In this document: positions 34,274 to 41,788 of the stretch, in pieces
Layout: every line of letters begins with the position of its first letter
Numbering within the stretch: position 1 is the stretch's first letter
Origin: Phaeocystidibacter sp965659415
Lineage (GTDB): Bacteria > Bacteroidota > Bacteroidia > Flavobacteriales > Schleiferiaceae
Assembly: GCA_965659415.1 (NCBI GenBank)
Contig: CBFHVA010000009.1
Span: 54,004-118,003, forward strand
DNA: 64,000 nt
Direction of reading: 5' to 3'
The notes under the pieces: generated by a model
Seen by the model: only the letters and a program-made list of their open reading frames with translations
Database searches by the model: none
Told to the model about the DNA's origin: nothing
Made by a program: the position numbers and the translations under genes

Positions 34274-34912
34274 ATGGAAAATCCTAACTTGAACCGGAAA
34301 TCAATTCAAAACTTTCACAATTTGACGCCGTCAGACAGAGCCACACAGTGGGTAGATGAGCATGGTGACTTGCTATTTCGCTTTGCCTATCAGCGAACGG
34401 GTAGAAGAGAAACTGCCGAAGATCTCGTTCAAGAAACACTGCTCAGTGCTTTCAAATCACTCGACACATTTAAAGAGGAAGCCTCGGATCGAACTTGGTT
34501 AATGCGAATTCTGCGCAATAAGATCATTGACTTCTATCGAAAAACGCGCACTAAGCAATCTGAAGAAGAAGCCTCCGTGCGAAAGGAAGTGAGTATTGAT
34601 CAGTTTTTTGATGAATCAGGAGGATGGATTCCAGAAAAGAAACCGCAATCCTGGTCGGAGCAGCCGGATGAAGTGGTAGAGCGCTCCGAGATGGGAGAAC
34701 AGCTCAATTCTTGCATTGATAATTTAAAGGGAAAAGGAGCTGCAGCTTTCCGAATGAAATACTTGGAAGACGAAGATTCAGAAGAAATATGTAAGGTACT
34801 CGATATCACCTCGTCGAAGTACTGGGTCCTGATACACAGGGCCAAACTACAAGTGAGAGAGTGCCTTGACACCAATTATTTTAACGAGCTAAGGAATTTT
34901 GATGCCTTATGA
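34274..34912 (+). CDS. ECF-type RNA polymerase sigma factor with anti-sigma partner
   Basis: A 212-residue sigma-70 family protein. Region 2 is at about 25-95 (LLFRFAYQRTGRRETAEDLV, QETLLSAFKSL, DRTWLMRILRNKIIDFYRK) and region 4 at about 140-205 (INSLKGKGAAAFRMK-like start, then EEICKVLDITSSKYWVLIHR as helix-turn-helix). The linker between them is long and acidic (about 96-135). Its stop overlaps the start of the next gene by 4 bases (ATGA), and that gene encodes a small zinc anti-sigma factor, the normal arrangement for a regulated ECF pair. Target genes unknown; the divergent haem protein is one candidate. Confidence 0.92.
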   Translation: MENPNLNRKSIQNFHNLTPSDRATQWVDEHGDLLFRFAYQRTGRRETAEDLVQETLLSAFKSLDTFKEEASDRTWLMRILRNKIIDFYRKTRTKQSEEEASVRKEVSIDQFFDESGGWIPEKKPQSWSEQPDEVVERSEMGEQLNSCIDNLKGKGAAAFRMKYLEDEDSEEICKVLDITSSKYWVLIHRAKLQVRECLDTNYFNELRNFDAL

Positions 34913-35193
34913 GCGTAATGCACAAGTTATTCTATACATGCGAAGAAGCCTCCAAGCACATTGTGCGGAAGGCCGACGGTGAAAGCACTTGGTTAGAGCG
35001 AATTCAAATTTGGATACACGTACAAATGTGTGATCTGTGCAAAATGTTCGAATCGCAAAACCGTGAAATGAACAAAATGACCGAAGCTGCTCCAGAGCAG
35101 AACATTGTAGCCACTCCTGAAACCAAGAGTCACTGGAAGTCCAAAATAAAATCAGAACACAGTTCCACTCCGAATGTGAGCCCAGAAAAGTGA
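34909..35193 (+). CDS. Small zinc-binding anti-sigma factor (ZAS type)
   Basis: A 94-residue soluble protein. The core has Cys11, His37, Cys41 and Cys44, with HVQMCDLC giving the HxxxCxxC motif of zinc-binding anti-sigma domains (zf-HC2 type). It overlaps the upstream sigma gene by 4 bases, which indicates coupled translation and roughly equal amounts. There is no membrane segment, so it acts in the cytoplasm and could sense redox state or metal through the zinc site, as RsrA and ChrR do; this is inference. The C-terminal 40 residues look disordered (rich in Glu, Lys, Ser, Pro). Confidence 0.8.
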   Translation: MSVMHKLFYTCEEASKHIVRKADGESTWLERIQIWIHVQMCDLCKMFESQNREMNKMTEAAPEQNIVATPETKSHWKSKIKSEHSSTPNVSPEK

Positions 35194-35302
35194 CGGCGGA
35201 ATGGATTATTACCATTCATAACGTACTTATTATAAATGTGATTTATTCTTAACAAATACGATTATTTCTATTTGAGAAAAACGAATGTTTTGGAATAAAA
35301 AC

Positions 35303-35310
35303 TATATTTG
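35303..35310 (+). promoter_or_regulatory. -7 box upstream of the candidate small RNA
   Basis: TATATTTG matches TAnnTTTG exactly. Transcription would begin near 35317. No TTG lies at the usual distance upstream, which weakens the call. Confidence 0.4.
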
Positions 35311-35316
35311 GTCCAT

Positions 35317-35395
35317 CTAATGCTTGGGGTACTACCCAAGTAGCTTAGGTTTATTGGTTTGGTGTGAGGCCCGGGTACAACCCGGGTCTTTCATT
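35317..35395 (+). ncRNA. Candidate small RNA with two related hairpins
   Basis: Between the anti-sigma gene and the convergent methyltransferase gene, a -7 box (35303-35310) is followed by a hairpin at 35324-35340 (CTTGGGGT-ACT-ACCCAAG, one bulged G) and then by a terminator hairpin at 35367-35388. Both share the core GGGTACnACCC (35327-35337 and 35373-35383). A transcript of about 79 bases is expected. A 7-codon frame (MLGVLPK) inside it is probably chance. The alternative is that this is simply the 3' untranslated part of the sigma/anti-sigma mRNA. Confidence 0.35.
35367..35395 (+). terminator. Intrinsic terminator
   Basis: AGGCCCGGGT pairs with ACCCGGGTCT around an ACA triloop (one G-U pair) and is followed by TTCATTTT on the plus strand. 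It can end the sigma/anti-sigma transcript or the candidate small RNA. The minus-strand side lacks a T-run. Confidence 0.8.
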
Positions 35396-35405
35396 TTATA
35401 CCCTT

Positions 35406-36206
35406 TCAATTCATACGCTGCCTTCTGGATTCGAAGAGCATAATTGCAGCAGCAACACTCACATTCAAGCTATCTACCACACCTTCCATGGGAATCTTTA
35501 TTTTGTGATTCGCATTATTTAGCCACAGGTCACTAACCCCTTGATCCTCCGGACCCACTACAATGGCACAAGCTTCGTTCAAATCCACGCTATAATGAGC
35601 GGCGGCTCCATCTAAATAAGTCACTTGAATGGAAATCTGCTTGGAGCGCAGATAGTCAAGAATATCCTGCGAACTACTCGAGATAATGGGTACATCGAAA
35701 AACCCACCTAAGCTATTCCGTATCACTTGGGGATGATAAGTATCCACTACCCCATCTGCGATGAACAATGCATCCACACCTGCTGCACTGCATGTGCGCA
35801 GGATAGCTCCTAAATTGCCAGGTTTTTCGAGAGCCTCTGCCACCAAGACCAAGGGAGTATCACTCAAGATCAGGTCGTTTAATTGGGTTTCTTTTCGATG
35901 GTAAATGCCTATCACATTCATCCCTCCTTTTCGCACGGCAATTCGATCAAAGGCGGAATCGGAACATCCATGCACCAATGCATTATGCGGGTAATCCGAA
36001 GATATGAGTCGTTCAAAGTCAGGTAAGCCCATGTGAGATGTGGGAAAGAAAAACCAAGTTGGCGTAAAACCAGATTTTAGAGCACGTTCATTCTCCCGAA
36101 TTCCTTCTACCACAAAAAGCCCTTGCTTCCTCCGTTCCCTCGATTTTTCTATGAGGAGTTGAACCTTCCGAATGGTATCGTTATTTGGACTGGAGATTTC
36201 TTTCAT
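35406..36206 (-). CDS. TrmH/SpoU family RNA 2'-O-methyltransferase
   Basis: A 266-residue SPOUT methyltransferase. The N-terminal part (about 1-100) is a substrate-binding domain of the L30e-like kind (IEKSRERRKQGLFVVEGIRE); the C-terminal part carries the three knot motifs: VAEALEKPGNLGAILRTCSA, CAIVVGPEDQGVSDLWL and IKIPMEGVVDSLNVSVAAAI. It methylates a ribose in rRNA or tRNA with S-adenosylmethionine; the exact site cannot be told. I start at ATG 36206; a TTG 9 bases upstream is less likely. It is divergent from the SUI1 gene. Confidence 0.9.
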   Translation of the reverse strand: MKEISSPNNDTIRKVQLLIEKSRERRKQGLFVVEGIRENERALKSGFTPTWFFFPTSHMGLPDFERLISSDYPHNALVHGCSDSAFDRIAVRKGGMNVIGIYHRKETQLNDLILSDTPLVLVAEALEKPGNLGAILRTCSAAGVDALFIADGVVDTYHPQVIRNSLGGFFDVPIISSSSQDILDYLRSKQISIQVTYLDGAAAHYSVDLNEACAIVVGPEDQGVSDLWLNNANHKIKIPMEGVVDSLNVSVAAAIMLFESRRQRMN

Positions 36207-36240
36207 GCGGTGCAAGTTCGCTAATATTGCTCAACGAATG

Positions 36241-36248
36241 TAACTTTG
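36241..36248 (+). promoter_or_regulatory. -7 box directly before the SUI1 gene
   Basis: TAACTTTG matches TAnnTTTG and ends 4 bases before the ATG at 36253, so the transcript would start at or next to the start codon. No -33 element is clear. Confidence 0.45.
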
Positions 36249-36252
36249 CATC

Positions 36253-36615
36253 ATGTCTAAGAAAAGTAAGAGAAAGGGCGACGAAGATGGAATGGTCTAT
36301 TCCACGAATCCAGGAGCCACATTTGGCGATTTGTTTGCCGACTTGAGAGGAGACGACGATGCTCAAATTCCTTCAGAAATCACTCTCGAGGTTCACATTT
36401 CAAAAAAAGGACGTGCTGGTAAAGTGGCTACTCTTGTAATCGGACATCCTGGCGAAGATGCGGAGCTAAAAGAACTCGCAAAAGAGCTTCGCAATCACTG
36501 CGGTGTAGGCGGAAGTGTGAAAGACGGCGAGATTCTTCTCCAAGGAGAAGTACGGGCAAAGACCATGGAATTTTTAGAGAAGAAAGGCTACCGAACCAAG
36601 CGCGTTGGCGGTTAG
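36253..36615 (+). CDS. SUI1/eIF1-like translation factor (YciH type)
   Basis: A 120-residue protein with a disordered basic N-terminus (SKKSKRKGDED) and a SUI1 domain (about 45-118): ITLEVHISKKGRAGKVATLV, LKELAKELRNHCGVGGSVKD, GEILLQGEVRAKTMEFLEKK. Bacterial YciH-type proteins resemble eukaryotic eIF1 and have been proposed to act in start-codon selection or stress control of translation. Notably its own start codon follows directly after a -7 box, so its mRNA may be leaderless. It converges with bshA, 11 bases away. Confidence 0.92.
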   Translation: MSKKSKRKGDEDGMVYSTNPGATFGDLFADLRGDDDAQIPSEITLEVHISKKGRAGKVATLVIGHPGEDAELKELAKELRNHCGVGGSVKDGEILLQGEVRAKTMEFLEKKGYRTKRVGG

Positions 36616-36626
36616 CTCTCCTTCGT

Positions 36627-37763
36627 TCAAGACCCCGCATTCACGGCATGCAAGGCACGCTCATATGCATCCTCGTAAAGTGGTAGGATGTGCTCCATGC
36701 TAAATTGCTTCGCGCGATCGTAAGCATTCTGCTTCAATACTGCGTGAAGCGCATCATCTTTTAAGATTTTCACGGCGTCTTGAGCCATCTTCACCACATC
36801 ACCTACATCGGAGGTATATCCAGTCACCCCATCGAGGTTTACTTCTGGTAAGCCTCCAGCGTTTGAGCTTATTACGGGTACTTTTGCCGCCATAGCCTCC
36901 AAAGCTGCTAATCCGAAACTTTCAGATTCTGAAGGAAGGATAAAGAGATCGCTCATACAAAGGATACGCTCCACTTCATTGGTTTTACCCAAGAATACTA
37001 CATCCTCAGGCATGCCTAATTCGCGTGCCCTGCTTTCTGCTCTTTCTCGTTCTGGGCCATCACCTATCATGATTAACCTACTGTCCACTTCCTTACGGAT
37101 AAGTGCAAACGTTTCCACAATATCCATGATTCGTTTCACCTTTCGGAAGTTGGAAACGTGCGTAATAATGCGTTGTCCTGGGTGTGCTAATCCAGCTTTT
37201 TTGCACTTCTCATCACCTGTGTACAAGGAAAGATCGATGAAGTTTGGAATCACTTCAATATCCTTGCGAACAACGAAAAACTTGAGGGTTTCCTTCTTGA
37301 GATCTTCAGATACCGAGGTCACGATATCGCTGTGATTAATGGAGAATGTAACAGCGGGCTTATACGAAGGATTCCTTCCTACCAAAGTAATGTCCGTTCC
37401 GTGAAGCGTTGTGACGACCGGAATGTGAATACCTTTGTCCGCCAAAATCTGCTTTGCCATGAACGCAGCATAAGCATGGGGTATCGCGTAGTGCACGTGC
37501 AGTAGCTCGATTCCTTCGTTGAGAACTGTATCGACCATCTTACTCGACAAGGCCAATTCATAGGGTTGATATTGGAAAAGCGGATAATCATGCACATTTA
37601 CTTCGTGATAGTAGATGTTCTCTTCGAGTATATCGAGCCGTACAGGCTGATTGTAAGTGATAAAATGAACCTTATGCCCCTTACGCGCCAAGTAGGTTCC
37701 TAGCTCTGTGGCCACAACCCCTGATCCACCGAAGGTGGGATAGCAAACAATGCCTATGGTCAT
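36627..37763 (-). CDS. bshA: N-acetyl-alpha-D-glucosaminyl L-malate synthase BshA
   Basis: A 378-residue GT4 glycosyltransferase that joins GlcNAc from UDP-GlcNAc to L-malate, the first step of bacillithiol synthesis in the cytoplasm. BshA-type features: GIVCYPTFGGSGVVATELG at the N-terminus, HVHYAIPHAYAA, TTLHGTDITLVG and the GT4 nucleotide-sugar segment PSESESFGLAALEAMA. Length matches the family. The ATG at 37763 is chosen since it places the first strand at residue 2 and is 10 bases after the upstream stop; an ATG 81 bases earlier would lie inside that gene. BshB and BshC are not in the window. Confidence 0.95.
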   Translation of the reverse strand: MTIGIVCYPTFGGSGVVATELGTYLARKGHKVHFITYNQPVRLDILEENIYYHEVNVHDYPLFQYQPYELALSSKMVDTVLNEGIELLHVHYAIPHAYAAFMAKQILADKGIHIPVVTTLHGTDITLVGRNPSYKPAVTFSINHSDIVTSVSEDLKKETLKFFVVRKDIEVIPNFIDLSLYTGDEKCKKAGLAHPGQRIITHVSNFRKVKRIMDIVETFALIRKEVDSRLIMIGDGPERERAESRARELGMPEDVVFLGKTNEVERILCMSDLFILPSESESFGLAALEAMAAKVPVISSNAGGLPEVNLDGVTGYTSDVGDVVKMAQDAVKILKDDALHAVLKQNAYDRAKQFSMEHILPLYEDAYERALHAVNAGS

Positions 37764-37773
37764 GCTCGTGTTT

Positions 37774-38451
37774 TTAGTATTCAGTTTGTCGAATGAGCTT
37801 GCCGTTTTCATCGTAGTGAAGCCAAATTCCGCTTTGTACTCCATTTCGATACTCTCCGATTACTTTCTTCTCTCCATTGGAATGCCACTCATAGTGTGCG
37901 CCATCTCTCTGGTTGTTCTTATACAAAGTAGATTGCCGTTTGGTTCCATCTTCAAAATAATAGATGACTTCGCCTTCTATGCTTCCCTGACGGTATTCAT
38001 AGGTGGTACTTACATTCCCCTCCGGAAAATACCACTTCGCCAAACCCGATTTTTCGCCGTTTACCCAGGACGTTTCAGAGTGTAGTCGACGATTGATGTC
38101 GTAGTATTCATACTCCATTCCATCCTTTACGCCATGGTTGTAGTTCACTACCCTTCTCAAACGGCCAAATTCATAGTAGTGCTGCATGCCATGGAGTTCA
38201 CCTTCGTTGAACATCTCTTGGGCTATTAATCCCCCACCTTGATCAAACTGCAACTTGAGTCCATTTTCGAGGCCATTGTTGAACTGAACGAGCAGCGCAA
38301 TGACACCGTCCTCGTGAAACTCCACCCACGTTCCTGTTTTTTCACCACTTGCATCAAGCTGGTTCAAATCCTCGGGAAGTCGCAACGAATCGTGTTGAGC
38401 GAATATCGGGCTGCCCAGGACTAGCGCAAGAATGCAGACGAAAATTTTCAT
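37774..38451 (-). CDS. Secreted MORN-repeat protein (YwqK type)
   Basis: A 225-residue exported protein with a signal peptide (MKIFVCILALVLGSPIFAQ) and about seven MORN-like repeats from residue 30 to the end, each of the form G..G.W..Y...G (for example GVKDGMEYEYYDINRRLHS, GIWLHYDENGKLIRQ). Databases often label such proteins YwqK family antitoxin, but there is no toxin gene next to it and the signal peptide argues against an antitoxin. Role unknown; probably binding at the envelope. It overlaps the GH3/beta-lactamase gene by 4 bases (ATGA) and precedes bshA by 10 bases, so all three may be one operon. Confidence 0.8.
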   Translation of the reverse strand: MKIFVCILALVLGSPIFAQHDSLRLPEDLNQLDASGEKTGTWVEFHEDGVIALLVQFNNGLENGLKLQFDQGGGLIAQEMFNEGELHGMQHYYEFGRLRRVVNYNHGVKDGMEYEYYDINRRLHSETSWVNGEKSGLAKWYFPEGNVSTTYEYRQGSIEGEVIYYFEDGTKRQSTLYKNNQRDGAHYEWHSNGEKKVIGEYRNGVQSGIWLHYDENGKLIRQTEY

Positions 38452-41360
38452 AAAAAGCTGTCGTAAATAATCTCCTGGATATGCGTTCGAACATCCATTC
38501 GAATGAGCGCACGATTCTCAGCACTGGGATGCGTTCTGTTGCTTAGAAAAATATAAACCAACTCCTCCTCAGGATCTACCCAAGCCATAGTTCCGGTAAA
38601 ACCTGTATGACCAAACGAGTTTGGACTGGCACAATCACAGGCAGGTCCTGCTCCCTCCAATTGCGGCTTATCGAAACCAATTCCGCGGCGATTCTCGTTG
38701 ATGCAAAACGGACAGCGGGTAAAATGTTTTAAGGTAGTCGAGCGGAAATATCTCTTTCCTGCATAAGATCCCCCGTTCAAGTACATCTGCATCAACTTGG
38801 CCAAATCATTGGCATTGGAAAAAACTCCCGCATGGCCGCCCACGCCACCCATCATAGAGGCACCTTGATCATGCACGTAGCCATGCACGGTTTGATATCG
38901 AAAATACCGATCCACCTCCGTGGGTATAATATCATTATTAGAAAATCGATTTAAAGGAAGATAGCCTGTGCTCCAGGCCCCAAGCGGATCATAAACATAC
39001 TCTTGAATTAAATCTTCAAGGGGTGCCTTGTACGCATCTTCAATAATCCTCATCATGAAGTAATAGCCCAAATCAGAATACTTGTACTCCCCTGGAGTGT
39101 TGAGAGGTGACGCCAAGATAGCGGCGTACATGGTATCCCGATAACTATCTGAAATCCACAAATTGCTCGCTACTTGTGTTTCAAAGCCATCTTCAATTTC
39201 CTCTCGGTAGTACTTTTCATCCGGTTTTTGAAGCGTGAGCGTATTCACATAAAAGGGAATCCAAGGCTGCAACCCTGCCTGATGCGTGAGTATATCGATG
39301 ATCTTTAGATTCTCCTTGTTGGTTCCGATGGTCTCTTCGAGGTGATCGCCCAATTGGTCCTCCAAATCCAATTTACCTTCTTCATACATACGCATCACCA
39401 GGGGCAGCGTAGCCGCGATTTTGGTAATCGAAGCCAAATCGTATAACTGATGCCATTTCACCCTTTCACGGGAATCATAGGTTGGCTTGCCATATGCTTT
39501 GTTGTAAACCACAACACCTCTGCGAGCCACTAACACTTGCGCTCCTGGTGTGGCGCGGTTCTCCATGGCGTGATTCACCACCGAATCTATGCGAGCCATA
39601 AAGGATGGATTCATATCCACTTCCTCGGGATGACCATAGCGAAGACGGTGCAAATCAATGGTAGGTATTCCGTGACCCGAAGGCATCAAGGCCCCAATTG
39701 AAACAGGCAGCATTCCTTGAGCTTCCTGACCACCAAATAAAATCTGAGCAGCTGTTTGTGCGGCTTCCGGGGTGTTCTGATAAGCTTGAACTACCGCCTC
39801 CAATTGCTCGAGGTCATCTATTTCTTTTAATCCATAAGGATTGGCAAAATGAACCAATACTACACGATTCTGAAGTTGGAGTCTTTGCAAGAACGCCAAC
39901 TCTTCGGCGTTCATTTTATAGCGCCTCCAAGGATTGGTGTCGTCCGTGTAGTATGCAAGAATCACAAGATCTTTACGAGCCACAGTCCTCAGCACCGAAG
40001 AGCTATTCCCGCCGATGTATTGATAGGCGTCAATGTTGGTATATTTTCGAATGGCATTCTCGAAATCAGCATTAAACTGTGATCCCATTTTCACCATCGC
40101 ATAGTCGCTGCTGCTTGAAACATCCAATGGAAGTAGTCTGTCTCGGTTACTGATAACCGTAACAGCTTCATCAAAAATTAAGCTTCGCATTACTGAAGTA
40201 GCTCGATCGTTTAAATCGGCGTGTAAGCCTTCTAACTCAATGGGCTCGTATTCACTTAGGCCGGCTCCAAATTTGGCCATCAATATTCGGCGTGTATGAA
40301 CCGATAAATCCTCTTCCGTTAGTCGTCCTTGAGCTATGGCTTCTTTGATTTTTGCGACAGCGGCCGGTACATCTTCCGCAAAAAGCAGCACATCGTTGCC
40401 CGCTAGTAAGGCACGTAAATCCACTTCTCCAGGAGGATAGAGATCACTTACGCCGCGCATGTTTAAGGCATCGGTAAAGGAAAGACCTTCAAATCCCAAC
40501 TCCTCTCTTAGAAGATCGTTCACCACCTTAGAAGATAATGAGGTTGGGGTACCTGAATCATCGAGTGAAGGAACGTTGAGATGCGCAATCATGACACTGG
40601 CCAATCCATGCTTGATTGCTTCACGATACGGCAACCAGTCCTCTTCATAAATTGTTGGATATGTCCTCGTTACCGAAGGCAAGGTTCGGTGAGAATCTTC
40701 ATCGGTATCTCCGTGTCCTGGAAAATGCTTTCCACAAGCCAAAACACCTGCTTCTTGCATACCGTGCATGTAGGCAACGCCCAGTTTGGCAACCATTTCA
40801 GGAGATTCGCCGAATGAACGAACACCAATGATGGGATTATCTGGATTCGTATTCACGTCCAGGACTGGTCCGAAATTAAAGTGCACCCCCATACGTCGGC
40901 AGTGCCGTGCAATGGTATAACCGTATCCATATGCCAAAGTACTATCTGCTGTGGCACCTAAGGTCATTGGCCATGGAAGCTTGGGCACACTGTCTAATCG
41001 CATAGATAGATCCCATTCTGCATCCATTCCAATCATCAGCGGAATGTCGGACTTGCTTTGCAAGAAGTTCGTCATGAGAGCCTGGCGCACAGGGCCACCT
41101 TGGAAAAAGATGAGCCCACCTAAATGGTAGTTTTCAATGAGGTCAACCAACTCGTTTTTGTGATCTGCTCCCTTGTTCGAATAAGCAGCCACCATAAACA
41201 GTTGTCCAATTTTTTCGTCTACTGTCATTGTCGCTAACAAACTGTCAGCCCACTCTGCCGCATCGTCATTCTGATAAAAGGGTTGGGCATGGGCGGCATT
41301 GGCTATACCAAATAGGCTAATAATGAGCAGTGTAAGCGACTTCAACCTGTAGATGTGCAT
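38448..41360 (-). CDS. GH3 (NagZ-like) and serine beta-lactamase-like fusion protein
   Basis: A 970-residue secreted two-enzyme protein. The signal peptide is MHIYRLKSLTLLIISLFGIA (1-20 and on to AHAQ); this start at 41360 is preferred to an in-frame ATG 60 bases upstream. Residues about 35-370 are a GH3 domain of NagZ type: the loop KHFPGHGDTDEDSH (211-224) carries the Asp/His acid-base pair and Asp297 in SFTDALNMRGV is the nucleophile. A middle domain (about 380-570) follows. Residues about 585-965 are a class C beta-lactamase/esterase-like domain with Ser644-x-x-Lys647 (SITK), a YSD motif and HTG. NagZ-like enzymes release N-acetylglucosamine from cell-wall fragments, so a role in peptidoglycan turnover outside the cytoplasm is likely. 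Confidence 0.9.
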   Translation of the reverse strand: MHIYRLKSLTLLIISLFGIANAAHAQPFYQNDDAAEWADSLLATMTVDEKIGQLFMVAAYSNKGADHKNELVDLIENYHLGGLIFFQGGPVRQALMTNFLQSKSDIPLMIGMDAEWDLSMRLDSVPKLPWPMTLGATADSTLAYGYGYTIARHCRRMGVHFNFGPVLDVNTNPDNPIIGVRSFGESPEMVAKLGVAYMHGMQEAGVLACGKHFPGHGDTDEDSHRTLPSVTRTYPTIYEEDWLPYREAIKHGLASVMIAHLNVPSLDDSGTPTSLSSKVVNDLLREELGFEGLSFTDALNMRGVSDLYPPGEVDLRALLAGNDVLLFAEDVPAAVAKIKEAIAQGRLTEEDLSVHTRRILMAKFGAGLSEYEPIELEGLHADLNDRATSVMRSLIFDEAVTVISNRDRLLPLDVSSSSDYAMVKMGSQFNADFENAIRKYTNIDAYQYIGGNSSSVLRTVARKDLVILAYYTDDTNPWRRYKMNAEELAFLQRLQLQNRVVLVHFANPYGLKEIDDLEQLEAVVQAYQNTPEAAQTAAQILFGGQEAQGMLPVSIGALMPSGHGIPTIDLHRLRYGHPEEVDMNPSFMARIDSVVNHAMENRATPGAQVLVARRGVVVYNKAYGKPTYDSRERVKWHQLYDLASITKIAATLPLVMRMYEEGKLDLEDQLGDHLEETIGTNKENLKIIDILTHQAGLQPWIPFYVNTLTLQKPDEKYYREEIEDGFETQVASNLWISDSYRDTMYAAILASPLNTPGEYKYSDLGYYFMMRIIEDAYKAPLEDLIQEYVYDPLGAWSTGYLPLNRFSNNDIIPTEVDRYFRYQTVHGYVHDQGASMMGGVGGHAGVFSNANDLAKLMQMYLNGGSYAGKRYFRSTTLKHFTRCPFCINENRRGIGFDKPQLEGAGPACDCASPNSFGHTGFTGTMAWVDPEEELVYIFLSNRTHPSAENRALIRMDVRTHIQEIIYDSFL

Positions 41361-41467
41361 GATGTTGATCTGAATGGAAACGTAATAATACGACAACAAC
41401 GCAGCAGCACCAAGATTCATACCATGAGATGGCTTAGTTTTTGACCAAAGATTGTTAAATTCATTTC

Positions 41468-41773
41468 ATGGGATTTATCATTCGAAATCAAAGAGAACCA
41501 AAGAAGTTTGGATTGAAGCACCGCATTTACGACGAGCGTAAAGAAGAGCTTCGCAGAAAGATGGAAGATAAATCCGAAGTTGAGATTTTTCAAGAGAGCA
41601 AAATCGCATACCGCGAGAGAATGCGAGAGAGAATGGGGCGTGTAGAAGATAGCCGAAAGTCGAATATGCGTTCTAATTTCAGAATCATAGTGATCTTCGC
41701 CATCTTAGCTACCGTTCTTGCTGTTGCACTCGGCAGCATCGCCGTCCTTGAAAAACTCGAATCTGCCCTTTAA
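41468..41773 (+). CDS. Small single-helix membrane protein, unknown function
   Basis: A 101-residue protein. Residues 1-70 are highly charged and probably helical (EERKEELRRKMEDK-like, RERMRERMGRVED), possibly coiled coil. One membrane helix lies at about 74-94 (IIVIFAILATVLAVALGSIAV), with a very short tail. The basic N-terminal part should face the cytoplasm. I do not recognise a family. It is 15 bases upstream of mutL on the same strand, so it probably heads the mutL-rhomboid operon. It is a real gene by its length, consistent codon use and fit to the operon spacing. Confidence 0.7.
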   Translation: MGFIIRNQREPKKFGLKHRIYDERKEELRRKMEDKSEVEIFQESKIAYRERMRERMGRVEDSRKSNMRSNFRIIVIFAILATVLAVALGSIAVLEKLESAL

Positions 41774-41788
41774 AACTGCACTCCGTTT

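Noticed and set aside
37774..38451. Toxin-antitoxin system based on the YwqK label.
   Set aside because: The protein has a signal peptide and MORN repeats, and no toxin gene is adjacent.
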